64,000 bases of DNA from Chinchilla lanigera (Eukaryota > Chordata > Mammalia > Rodentia > Chinchillidae): NCBI RefSeq assembly GCF_000276665.1, contig NW_004955481.1, positions 5,080,694-5,144,693 of the forward strand, given 5' to 3'. This document shows, piece by piece, positions 37,456 to 47,690 of the stretch. Under the pieces are notes generated by a model. It searched no databases. It saw only the letters and a list, made by a program, of their open reading frames with translations, and had not been told where the DNA came from. A program made the translations under genes and the position numbers. Position 1 is the first letter of the stretch, and each line of letters starts with the position of its first letter.

Positions 37456-38119
37456 TCTCTCCTCAATTGATATTCCCCAGACAGGGGTTGCCCCCCTACT
37501 GTGTGCTGTCATACTGAGTGCTGAGGGCTCAGGTAAGTAGACAGCGACGTAGAGAGACCATTCTTTAGAGATGTCCCTGAAGCACAGAGGGGATCAGGGA
37601 GGTCCTCAGGAGATAACCTGAACCCGGCCCCGCAACTGGGGGACTCTGTCAGCAGTTGGCAGAGACACACCGTTTTCACAGGAGTGGGGTGATCCTGCCC
37701 CAGGCCTTGCACCAGGAGAAACAGTGAAGGGGACCAGGGCTTTGGAGAGAGTTGCTGTTCCTTGCTCTCGACCAGCCCTGTGGGGGCTCCACGGCCTTCC
37801 CCTCACTGGTAGGCGTGTGATCCAGGTGCTGACTCACCTAGGTGTCAAAGGACGTGCCCAGCTTGGTTGCTGTCTGTCGGCCAGAGCGGACAGTGAGCCT
37901 GCTCACAGGGCAGGTACATGGAAGTACGGGTGGCGGCCCCAGGCTGGAGAGGCAGGGTACACCTGGCAGGGCAGAGCCGTGACCTTCCCAGCCGCTGCCC
38001 TCAGCGTTCTGTCCCCTGCCCTGCGAGGAGCCCATGCATGTGCTCATCATACATGGTCCTCAGCCACAGCTCTGAAATGCAGTTCACTCACACCTGCCTC
38101 CCAGCAGACAGAAGAAGGA
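37456..38119. other. Intergenic GC-rich sequence
   Basis: No exon could be recognised. Overlapping open frames on both strands reflect high GC. This stretch could be additional LYRM9 3' UTR if the proposed end is wrong. Confidence 0.4.
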
Positions 38120-38278
38120 GATGAGGGCTTTTGACCCAGAGTTAGGCAGTATGGCCTGATATGAGTGGGGTCTGGAGCCACAGATTTAAATCCCAGCTTT
38201 CACTTTTACTGGTGTGATTTGGTGCACTTGCTAACCTGTCAGCCTTTATCGAAAACTGGGTTAAATAACCCTAAGTTA
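38120..38278 (+). mobile_element. MIR-like fragment
   Basis: The stretch 'gtatggcctgatatgagtgg' 'ggtctggagccacagattta' 'aatcccagctttcac' matches the start of MIR elements. Confidence 0.6.
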
Positions 38279-38711
38279 TTGACGGCTCATCAGGCCCGCA
38301 ATCTCCCAAGCGAGTGGACGGGAAGGCTTCAATAAATGAGGCAATGGCAATGATTTTAGCGCCCCAGGAGGGACTAACTCTCTTACAACTTTGATATACT
38401 CTGAGTTTAGCCAAAGACTACTCTGGGCGGCCGTATTTATTTGGTTTACAAACAAAGGAGGAGGATACTCAAGAAAACCTGGGCAGGACTTTTCTAAGTA
38501 AAAGGTTATGTTAATTTAGGAGAACTATGTTATCTCCAGGAAGGCCTTCACAGCAGGAGTGAGATGCCTGCAGCTGCAGTCTCCTTTAAGTTAATTGGGG
38601 TTGGAGCCACACATCCTCAGCTGTGGCCTTCAGACAACTCACAAGTAAACACGGAAAACCAGTTGATTAATACTAAATCTTGCTCGGAGCCACTTTGTAG
38701 TGGTCTCCAAC
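38279..38711 (-). mobile_element. Solitary LTR, copy 2 (internally deleted)
   Basis: It is collinear with 8400-8975. It shares the segment with 'ccccaggagg', the stretch 'acaaacaaaggagg', the GCAGCTGCAGTCTCC block and the end reading TGTTGGAGACCACTA on the minus strand. About 125 bases present in copy 1 (roughly 8768-8895) are missing here. Confidence 0.7.
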
Positions 38712-38851
38712 AAGCCTTACCTTTCATATTACAACAGGCTGCATGTCCCTTGGGGCAGTGAGATTAGGGCAGCGGGATTAAGGCAGTGCACAGGAGTGAT
38801 CAGCTAGCCATGTGACCTCCTCTTGTCTTTGGTTTATGACCCTTCATTTTA

Positions 38852-38950
38852 TTGTCGTCCCCCCCCCCCCCCCCGTACCGGGAACTGAACTCACGACCTT
38901 GCGCTTACCAGGCAGGCGCTGTGCCAAAGAGCTAAATCCCCAGCCCCCTG
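38852..38950 (-). mobile_element. ID-type SINE with poly-G instead of poly-A tail
   Basis: The reverse ID 'gtaccgggaactgaactcac' ... 'gagctaaatccccagccccc' is bounded by the perfect 15-base duplication TGACCCTTCATTTTA (38837-38851 and 38951-38965). On its sense strand the 3' end is 16 G followed by ACGACAA, where sister copies have A-rich tails. Confidence 0.92.
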
Positions 38951-38969
38951 TGACCCTTCATTTTAAATG

Positions 38970-40530
38970 GGTCACTATCCTCTCCCTGATGCCTGCTGTG
39001 CCAGCACAGTACCAGCAGGAAAGGACCCGGTATCTGGCATCTCCACCTTGGCTGATTCTTATTTGCAGTCACCTTGCCTTCCCGGGGTGCATTTGTATTA
39101 GGAAGTTTCTGCACTAGGGCAACTGCCCTTGACAGATTCTCAGGCCCTCTTGAGAGACCCTGCCGCATCTGGGGGCTGATTCTGGGGAGAACCAAGTCTT
39201 TGGTCTCATCCCAGAACATGCTCCCAGGCCCAAGCCTGCCTGCCTGCCAGCCTCATCCCTCCCCCGCACCACCCCGTCTCCGCTGAGCACGAGATCTCCA
39301 CGAAGCCCTTCCCTCGGCAGGAAAGAAGCGCAATTGAAGGCAGGTAAACGTGGAACCAGAGAGGCTGAGCAAACGTGGTTCCCGGGATGTTCCCATGCCG
39401 ATTTATTTTTTTCTCCTGTTCTTTATATTTTAAGTGGTTTTGGTTCTCCTTGTTCCTGGATGAAAACGGAGAAAACCTCAACACTTTCTGGCCAACCTGA
39501 GGTCAAACCCAAAGCCGTGGTTACTTTTAAATCACAAAACATTCTCAATTCAGGAAGTGAAATGTGCAATCCCAGGTGACAATTACATTTCAGAACTGAA
39601 TGAAGCCGCAGCCCTCCCCTTCTTCCAGCTGGGATCTGCTGCAGATGGGAACGGCTGCCGGCAGGTGGTCCTGGCCAGCTTGGGTGGGCTGGGGCAGAGG
39701 AGCACTTGCTCAGGGACCCGCACGCTGGTTGGGGCTGAGCCATCGGGTGGGAGGAGAAACAGGGACGGAGGCTGGAGCTGGCCACAAGGCTCAGATCCTG
39801 CAGATCCTTGCAGGACTTGCTGAGGAATCTGGATCTTCCCTAGCAACCAGGTCTTTAGATAATCCCCCCCACATACACACACACAGACAGTGAGCCCCTG
39901 GAGGTCAGGAACCCCATTGCAGAGTCTTTGGGCCTGCTGCCTGGGGTGTGAACTCAAGCATTTCCTAAATTAAAAAAAGAGGTAAAAAGATTTGTTTTTT
40001 GTGTTCTTGTCACATTAGAGGAGGGAGCACCCACCCGCCCTGCTCAATGCATAGCCCCGGTGGCACTCACAGGCCTCTTGGTGCAGGAAGTTCCTCCTGA
40101 TGCACAGAGGATTTGCCCCCAAAGCAAAGGTTACAAACAGCTGGAACTCAGATTTCCTCCCAGCCTCCTGAAAGGAGCCTGACCACTTGTCTGTTTGGTG
40201 TTTGGTTTCCGGCTCCTCTCCCTCTCCCTAGGGGTTGAGGATTGGCAGGAACACCCAGAGCAAACAGAAAAACACCTTTTACAACATAAGGAGAAATTTA
40301 GCAGGCTTGATATGAGGGAGGAGCCTTCTTGACAAGAATCACTGATGCTGCATAAGTAAATTAGCTGCTTTGCTCCTGGAACACTGTTTTTGGTGAGACA
40401 ATGACGGACAACCTGGTTATTCAGACTTAGTTCTGTAGCAGACATCTACTTAAAAATGGGATAAGCCTGTCACTTTAAGGAAAACACCTGCCAGGACATA
40501 TTACCAATGACAAAAATTGAGCTTTCTCCT
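38970..40530. other. Intergenic sequence, no gene recognised
   Basis: GC-moderate unique sequence with a short CACACA run near 39872-39888. Several overlapping open frames of about 90-120 codons have no recognised similarity. Confidence 0.45.
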
Positions 40531-40534
40531 CAGG

Positions 40535-40660
40535 GACTGGGGAGGCTGAAGCAGGAAGATTATAAATTCAGGGCCAGCCTGGGCTACATAGTGAGAACCT
40601 GTCTCAGAAAACAAATAAAACAAAACAAAATTAAAACAAAAACACCACAAACAGAAGTAA
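40535..40660 (+). mobile_element. B1-type SINE (head missing)
   Basis: It contains 'ggggaggctgaagcaggaag' and 'cagcctgggctacatagtga' 'gaacctgtctca', then an AAAC/AAAAT tail. Confidence 0.75.
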
Positions 40661-41784
40661 AGGACCCTAAGACTAACATCTTAAAAACTGTTGTCCTACA
40701 GCGTGGTTTAGTCTGGTTTTCCTACGTTTGTTGCTGTGTTAAATTATCTGACCCTAAATTTAGGGCCTTAATTTGGATCCTAATTATATTTTTTCCTATT
40801 GATGTTGGCCCATAAAGCCAGCATGTCAGGACTGTTGGGCCTGCAGGTCTGTCATCTACCAAGTAAATTGTCCTTAGTAGCTTTATCTCCTGTGTGGCTC
40901 AGCCATTCATTGATATATTCATTCATTCACCATTAAGGACCTCTTAGGAAGCTAGAATTCTATCTCTATCCCCATCCAGACCGGGTTGTGTGGTTTAATG
41001 TGCTCTTGCTGTTAATTGGTGTAGTTTCTGGAAATATGTGGAAAGATTCTGTTTCAGGTAGCTGTGATTATCCATAGGAATCTAGATGTTGCTTTCTGCC
41101 TAAAATTAAAAAAAAAAACTTCCTGAAGGCTGTTTCTGTTTATGGACGTTGGCCCACATTTACATACACAGGTCCACGGTCACCTGTAACCCCGAAACAG
41201 TCACGTCCCACTGAGAAATGATGAACTGCTTTGAAAACAAGTTCCCCCGACATCGCCACCCTCCTGTTTATGTGAATCTTTAAAATTGTCTGGTTGAATA
41301 GGTAGGGGGAATTGTCCAAGGGGCCTCCAGGCCTGGAGGACACTGAACATCCTCGTTCTTTTCTTCGTCTTTGCCACAGTGCTGGTTTTGGGCCCTCTGT
41401 CATCCAGGCCCGTATTTCCTCCCTTGCACACTCAGTGACATCAGAAATAAATACGGTCAGAGTCTCAGTTTAAAGAGAACAGGGATACAGCACAAGGAAA
41501 ACAGAAAAAAGAGAAGAAAAGGAAAGCACACTCACCCTTTACAACCAAACAAAAGCTCCTCCAAATATGGGAAGCTGTTTTCATCCTCTCACTTTACCTC
41601 AAGCATTAGTTATGCATCATCCACCTCCCTTGACAGTTCCGCATCTGCACCTAGCGGGCAAACTCACTACACCTCCTGCACCTGCTCTATGATGCCCTGC
41701 GGCCTGTCCTCCCCTTTCTGCACAGAGAAACAGCCAAGAGAGGTCACATCTTTGTCCGAGGTAATATCTCAAGAACATATGTGG
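40661..41784. other. Intergenic sequence, no gene recognised
   Basis: An L2-like 'tattcattcattcaccatta' lies near 40916. The 160-codon + frame at 41371-41853 runs into a SINE at its end and has no recognised domain. Confidence 0.45.
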
Positions 41785-41935
41785 CCCCTATGTGGTAGTG
41801 CATGCCTATCATCCGTCCCAGCTCCCCAAGAGGCAGGAAGACTGCAAGTTTGAGTCTCAGAATAAAGAGGGCTGAGATGTAGTCAGCATTCCCTGGGTTT
41901 AATCCCCACTACTGCCAAAAAATAAAAACAAACAA
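41785..41935 (+). mobile_element. B1-ID chimeric SINE (B4-like)
   Basis: B1-like 'gtggtagtgcatgcctatca' and 'aggcaggaagactgcaagtt' are followed by ID-like 'agggctgagatgtagtcagc' and 'cctgggtttaatccccacta', then an A-rich tail. Confidence 0.65.
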
Positions 41936-42030
41936 AACACCGCACATAACCCACTTGGGCCCTTTCTGGAGGCTAAAGGCTGCTCTTCCACAGGTGCTCA
42001 GAGATAGTAACCCGTCTCCATGACATTATG

Positions 42031-42131
42031 GTTTTTTTTTGTTTGTGTTTTTTTCTGGTACCAGGAATCGAACTCATGACCTTGCGCTTGCCAGGCAGGC
42101 ACTGTGCCACTGAGCTAAATCCCCAGCCCCC
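42031..42131 (-). mobile_element. ID-type SINE
   Basis: Reverse ID: 'ctggtaccaggaatcgaact' ... 'cactgagctaaatccccagc'. The flanking duplication is CATGACATTATG (42019-42030) and CATGAAGTTATG (42132-42143). Confidence 0.92.
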
Positions 42132-42496
42132 CATGAAGTTATGTTTTTAATACTTTCTTTTTGTCTTCTCTTAGAAGTTCTGGAGATCTAAAAGGATTTG
42201 GGATGATGATGTGACTTTGGATTATAAATAGCTTACCTGAATTTTCCAGCTGGAGTTTTCTGGGCCTGTCACCTCTATCTGAAATAACCTCAACCCATTA
42301 TCCCAGGATACACTCCACAAAGTGTCCCTTTTGGTATACCAAGGTGTGAAACCAGTTAGAAAGGCCTGGGTTGAAAGCATAAAGTCTCTCTGGTGTCTTT
42401 TGTGGCTGAACGCATTGAACTGAGGTGGTCATCACAACCTAGCAAAGGAGCTGTGGCATTATGAAGAGATGGACCTATTGCTACACCACCCCACTG

Positions 42497-42524
42497 GATC
42501 TTAGCCAAAAGACTGAGAAGTGAT
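42497..42524 (-). pseudogene. U2 snRNA 5'-end pseudogene fragment
   Basis: The minus strand reads ATCACTTCTCAGTCTTTTGG, then CTAAGATC, against the first 28 nt of U2 (ATCGCTTCTCGGCCTTTTGG, then CTAAGATC). There are three mismatches, all transitions. Beyond that point the similarity fades, and the rest of U2 (branch-point recognition region, Sm site, stem-loops) is absent. It is a retroposed fragment and not a working snRNA gene. Confidence 0.6.
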
Positions 42525-42529
42525 GGGCT

Positions 42530-42700
42530 ACAGCCATGAGATCTTGGAAAAATGACAACTCATAGGCCTTAGTTTTCTCATTTGTGTAACAGAGATAATA
42601 ATAATTTGTCTCCCAGGTATTTTGTGAGGATCCAATGAGATGTTGCTAGTGCCCGGCACACAGCTCAATAAAAACAGCTGCTCTGCCTGTTAATTGCACC
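42530..42700 (+). mobile_element. MIR-like fragment
   Basis: The stretch 'ccttagttttctcatttgtg' 'taacagagataataat' with 'aggatccaatgagatgttgc' and 'gtgcccggcacacagctcaa' 'taaa' is MIR-like. Confidence 0.65.
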
Positions 42701-43927
42701 TGGCCTCCCAGCACTGGTGGTCTGGGGCCAGTTTGGGCTTGCAGAATGCTGCCTGGGTGAGAGTGAGCAGTTAAACAGAGGGAAAAAAGGGAATCGACAA
42801 TAGGAAAATAATGCAATGACAGGCATAAATCAGTACCTTTTAGTAATAACTCTCAGTGTGAATGGTCTCAATTTCCCAATCAAAAAACATAGATTGACAG
42901 ACTGATCAAGAAACAAAATTCCAATGAAATGTTGTATACAAGAAAGACGTTTCATCCCGATAGACATTCATAGACTAAAAATTAAAGGATGGAAAACAAT
43001 ATTCCACGCCACAGAAACTTGAAAACGAGGAGTAGCTGTGTTATTTTCAGACAAAGTGGACTTCAAGCCAAAAATGGGCGGAAGAGGCAAAGACGGTCAC
43101 TACATTTTGGTTTAGGGAATAAATCAGCAGGAAAAGATAATTACTATTCATATGCACCGAACATGATCACACCCAACATCAAGAAGTTGACACTACTGAA
43201 CATAAAAGATCAGATAATCTTCAAAAAAATCATAGTGGGTGACCTCAATACCTCACTGTCACAAATAGGTCAACTGGACAAAACATCAACAAAGAAATAT
43301 CAAATTTGAACCAAATCTTCAAGCAAATGGACTTAAAAGATGTCTACAGAGTATTCAACCCAACAACAAGAGCATACATAATCTTCTCAGCAGCACAGAA
43401 TTTTTCTTCAAAAGGCACCACACACTAGCCCATACTACACATGCTAACGTAAATGCAAAAGAGTCAAAATTAGCTCATGCATATTATAAGATGAATGAAA
43501 CTAGAAATCAATGCCAAAAGAAACCATAAAATTATGCAAGAACATGGAAATTAAGCAATACACTCTTCAGATAATCAATGGGTCACGGAAGAGATCGAAG
43601 AAATTGGACTGTTCATAAAATCAAATGATAAAGCCAGTTCAACATACCAGAATTTATGGGATACAATGAATGTAGTCATAAAAGGGAAGTTTACAGCTGT
43701 GAATATCACATCAGAAAAACAGTGAGCCCAAATAAATAACCTATGATGCACGTCAATGTCATGGAAAGACAAGAACAATCCAAATCCAACACTAGTACAA
43801 AGAAGGAAATTATAAAGATCAGAGAAGTTAATGAAATTGACTAAAAAACATACAAAGAATCAACTAAGATTTGAAGATTTGTTTCTTCAAAAGAATAAAT
43901 AAAATAGACAAATCATTAGCCAATCTT

Positions 43928-44082
43928 GTCTTTTTTTTATCTTTTTGAGACAGGGTCTGGTTATGCAGTTCAGGCTGGCCTTGAGCTCACTTTGTAGCCC
44001 AGGCTGGTCTCAAACTTGCAACAATCCTCCTGCCTCAGCCTCCCGAGTGCTGGGATTACAGGAGAGCACCACTACACCCGGC
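43928..44082 (-). mobile_element. B1-type SINE inside L1
   Basis: T-rich start, 'gagacagggtctggttatgc', the duplicated middle and 'gctgggattacagg' mark a B1 in reverse orientation. It is bounded by an 11-base target-site duplication TAGCCAATCTT at 43917-43927 and 44083-44093. Confidence 0.9.
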
Positions 44083-44287
44083 TAGCCAATCTTATAGAAA
44101 AAGAAAAGACACAAATCAACGAAATTATAAATGAAATAGTTGAAATTATGACACCATTGAAATCCAGAAGATTATTAGTAACTACTTCAAAAACTTATAC
44201 CCTAATAAACTGAGAACTCAGAAGAAATAGATTTCTGGATCATATGAATTACCAAAACTGAACCAAGAAGATATAAAAACCCTAAAT

Positions 44288-44405
44288 GGGGGCTGGGGAT
44301 TTAGCTCAGCAGCAAAAGCGCCTGCCTGGCAAGCGCAATGTCGTGAGTTCGGTTCCTGGTACCGGAGAAAAACCAAAACCAAACCAAACCAAAACAAAAC
44401 AAAAA
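44288..44405 (+). mobile_element. ID-type (tRNA-derived) SINE inside L1
   Basis: It has a 'ggggatttagctcagcagc' head with the A-box, 'cgtgagttcggttcctggta' with the B-box and an A/C-rich tail (AAACC repeats). The flanks show an approximate duplication of AAAACCCTAAAT. Confidence 0.9.
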
Positions 44406-45480
44406 AACCCCTAAATAATCTAAAAGCAGTGAAATTGAAACAGTTATAAAAAGCCTACCAACTAAGAAAAGCTTGGGATCTAATGGATTCCCTGCTGAAT
44501 TCTATAAGAATTTTAGTAATAGAAAGAGGAATACTCTCAAAGTCATTCCTGAAAGCTAGCATTACCCTGATTCCAAAAATAGACAAAGGTCCAACCAAAA
44601 ACTAGAGAAAGCCAGAACTACAGGACAATCTCTTTAATGAACATAGGTGCAAAATCCTCAACAAGATACCGGCAAACAGAATGCAATAAACCATCAAAAA
44701 TATCATACATCATGACCAAGCAGGTGTCATCCCAGGGATACAAAGACGGTTCAACGTATACAAATCAAATGGAATACATCACATAAAAAGAGGCAAGGGC
44801 AAAAATCACATGATCATCTCAGAGGATACAGAAAAAGCCTGTGACAAAATCCCAACCTCCATTTATGATAAAAAACCCTAAGGTTTTTATCTCAATCTGA
44901 TAAAAGCCATTTATGACAAACATAGGTTTCCCCAACATCATGGGGAAATGCTAAAAGCTTTCCATCTAAAATCAGGAACAAGCAAAGAATGCTCATTATT
45001 ACCACTCCTGTTCACATAGTTCTTAAACATTAGCCAGTGCAATTGGGCAAGAGAAAGAAATAAAAGGGACATGTGTAGAAAAGGATGAAGTCAGATTATC
45101 ATTATTTTCAGACAACATGATCCTCTCCACAGAAGATGCAAACAAGTACCCTTAAAACCCCCTAGAATTAATAACCAAATGCAATAGTGTAGCAGGATAC
45201 AAAATAAACACACAAAAATCAGTAATGTTCCTGTAGACCAGTAATGAACTCACTGAGAAAAAACTTAGGAAAACAGTGCCATTTATGATAGCATCAAGAA
45301 AAATTAAATACTTAGAATTAACCTTACCAGGGAAGTGAATGACCTCTACCGCAAAAACTACAGTACTCTGATAAAGGAAACTGAAGAGGACATCAGAAAA
45401 AGGAAAGATACCTCCTATTCCTGGATAGGCAGAACAAACATTGTCAAAATGACCATACTTCCGAAACTGATAGATAGACT

Positions 45481-45563
45481 TGGGGCCAGGCATATGGCTC
45501 AGAAGCATAGCACCTGTCCTGGGTTCGATTCCCAGTACAAACAAAACAAAACAAAACAAAAAA
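45481..45563 (+). mobile_element. ID-type SINE inside L1, internally shortened
   Basis: The A-box-like head (atggctcagaagcatagc) and B-box (gggttcgattcccagtac) are present, but the middle 'gcctgcctggcaagcgcaa' part is shortened. It ends in an AAAAC-repeat tail. I could not define a clear target duplication. Confidence 0.75.
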
Positions 45564-45943
45564 AGGCACAGATTTAATGCAATCCCAACCAAAATAACAA
45601 TAACATTCCTCACAGAACTAGAGAAAACAATGCTAAAATTTATACAGAACCAAGAGAAATCAAAGATAGCAAAAGGATTTCTGGACAACAAGAGTAAGGC
45701 AGGAAGCATCACAGACCCAGACTTTAAGATATATTACAAAGCTAGAGTGGTAGGCACATTCAGCTTCTGATCTTTGACAAAAGGCCCCAAAACACTTGGT
45801 GGAGTACAGATAGCCTCTTTGACAAATGGTGCTGGGAAAACTGGCTGTCCACATGCAGAAGAATGAGTCTGGACCCCTTTCTCTCATGATGTACTAAACC
45901 AAACTCAAAATGGATTAAAGATCTCAATGTTAAAACAGAAACA

Positions 45944-46016
45944 GGCTGGCGATATAGCTCAGTGGCATAAGCGCTTGTCTGGCAAGCCTGAGGTCATGAG
46001 TTTGATTCCCGGTACC

Positions 46017-46050
<34 letters not shown>

Positions 46051-46052
46051 TG
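45944..46052 (+). mobile_element. ID-type SINE inside L1
   Basis: It carries 'gcgatatagctcagtggcat', 'ctggcaagcctgaggtcatg' and 'gagtttgattcccggtacc', then a tail of more than 25 A. The 11-base target duplication AAACAGAAACA is at 45933-45943 and 46053-46063. Confidence 0.9.
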
Positions 46053-46679
46053 AAACAGAAACAATCTGCTGGAAGATAAAATGGGTAAAAGTCTTGAAAA
46101 CATAGGCATAGACAAGGACTTTCTGAACAGAACTGAGGAGGAGAGAGAGAAGGAGAGAAAGAGAATCTTTAGGGGCTTATTTCTTGTATAAGACTGTACT
46201 TGAAAACTGAGGAAATGGACTTGGGACCATGGCAGTTGTCTCTGGAGTGTCCTTTCTTGGAAGTTGGTGGACTGAGCTCTCTTACCCACCCCACACTGAC
46301 TGGGGCTCGGCTTGGGAAGAGGTAGAAATTATCCTGAGGGCCTTCCCAGCTAGGCATTCCATTCCATGCACAACGCCCTTTTCTCTGGCTGTTGACTGCT
46401 CATCCCTAGTGTGAAAGAGGCAACAGAGGTTATTGTCCCCACTGCATAGTGAGGGAAACTGAGGCACAAAGAGGCTTGAAATGGGTTGTTTGGCAACTCT
46501 GGGAACAGCATCAGTGTTCTGTGTCTCCAAGTTTATTATCTCATCACCAGAAAACAAACAAACAAAAAACCTCCTAAAGTAGGCAGAGGGAGTAATTGCT
46601 TAGCTTTAGATCCTGGCCTCTGGGCTCTTCCAATTGAAGACTGACCTTTCTCACTTTCAGGAATCTAACTCACTTTATT

Positions 46680-47061
46680 TGTTGCTGTCTTGGTTATTTT
46701 TCTTCTGCTGCTGAGACAAAATACCTGACACTCAGAATTAAGAAAGGAAAGGTTTATTTGCCTTACAGCTTGTGGAAGTTTCAGTTCATACTTGGCTGGT
46801 TCCAAGGCAGAGTGGCACATGGCAGAGGGCAACAGTTCATAGAGGTGGAAAACAGCAAAAGCAGCAAGAGCAAAAAGGGAGGAGTGGTGGCAAGCAGCCT
46901 CTTTCTCTCCCTTACATTGTATGCAAACTATCTGCCCCAGGGCAGGTGTAGCACTCATACCCATAATTCCAACATTGGACCCTGAATCAATCATAAACTC
47001 TAGAAGCTTGCACCATGACTGCATGAGGATTTGAGGGGACATGCAGACACAAACCATAACA
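46680..47061 (-). mobile_element. MaLR-type LTR (MST/MLT1-like)
   Basis: On the minus strand it starts TGTTATGGTTTGTGTCTGCA and runs through 'ctcatgcagtcatgg'. On the + strand it shows 'gacaaaatacctgaca' and 'aggaaaggtttatttg', all characteristic of ERVL-MaLR LTRs. Confidence 0.7.
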
Positions 47062-47099
47062 GTTGCTTTACAATTTTAGTTCTGGTTCTCAAAAAAACA

Positions 47100-47265
47100 C
47101 ACAGGTAATTATAATTATCTTCATTTTACAAATCACAATACGGAGACTTAGACAGATTAAGTAACTTGGCCAAAGTAACTTGGCCACACAGCTAAGTGTC
47201 ATAATGGGATTTGGATAGCATTTGATTCTGCTTGACTCAGAGGTCTGAGTCCACTGCATGACACT
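47100..47265 (-). mobile_element. MIR/L2-like fragment
   Basis: The stretch 'attatcttcattttacaaat' and 'gagacttagacagattaagt' 'aacttggccaaag' is typical of diverged MIR/L2. The orientation is less certain. Confidence 0.5.
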
Positions 47266-47566
47266 ATACAGCCCATAGTGTACCAAAGGAACATGGCAAG
47301 TGGCCTTGGATACACCATGAGGCCAAATGTCATGAATACGCTCCTTAGGAGAAGTAGTACAGAAAACTTTATGGACAATTATTTCACGAAAACCACCAAG
47401 CAAGCTCACCTATGCAGAGAAAAGGAAACTTAAAACAGATTCACTAAAATGTGAACAATGGTGCAGAAATTATGGAGAATTTATTGTTCCTGCAAATTTT
47501 GTGAATTTGTCCAATTTTCCTTAATGGAGAAAAGCTTAAAATATGTCTTTAAAAGAAAGCCATCCC

Positions 47567-47674
47567 GGGCTGGGGATTTAGCTCAGCGGCAAAGCGCCTG
47601 CCTGGCAAGCGCAAGGTCGTGAGTTCGGTTCCTGGTACCGGAGAAAAAAACCAAAACCAAAACAAAAAAAAAAA
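47567..47674 (+). mobile_element. Young-looking ID-type SINE with 16-base target duplication
   Basis: It has an intact head 'ggatttagctcagcggcaaa' (A-box), 'cgtgagttcggttcctggta' (B-box) and a CAAAA tail ending in about 17 A. The perfect duplication AAAAGAAAGCCATCCC is at 47551-47566 and 47675-47690. Confidence 0.95.
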
Positions 47675-47690
47675 AAAAGAAAGCCATCCC

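Larger units (their letters stand above)
42790..46135 (+). mobile_element. LINE-1 ORF2 remnant, interrupted by four SINEs
   Basis: The + strand carries the order of an L1 ORF2. An endonuclease-type stretch with a GDLNTSLS-like motif lies near 43240. A reverse-transcriptase stretch contains the usual 'aactacaggacaatctcttt' segment near 44620 and 'ggataggcagaacaaacatt' near 45425. Thumb/C-terminal sequence continues to about 46135. Frameshifts and stops occur throughout, and the 3' third of the L1, including its UTR and tail, is missing. B1 and ID elements inserted later at 43928, 44288, 45481 and 45944. It cannot encode a working protein. Confidence 0.85.

Noticed and set aside
47567..47640. 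tRNA gene call
   Set aside because: The A-box and B-box are present, but the sequence is an ID SINE with A-rich tail and target duplication. The same holds for all other ID copies.
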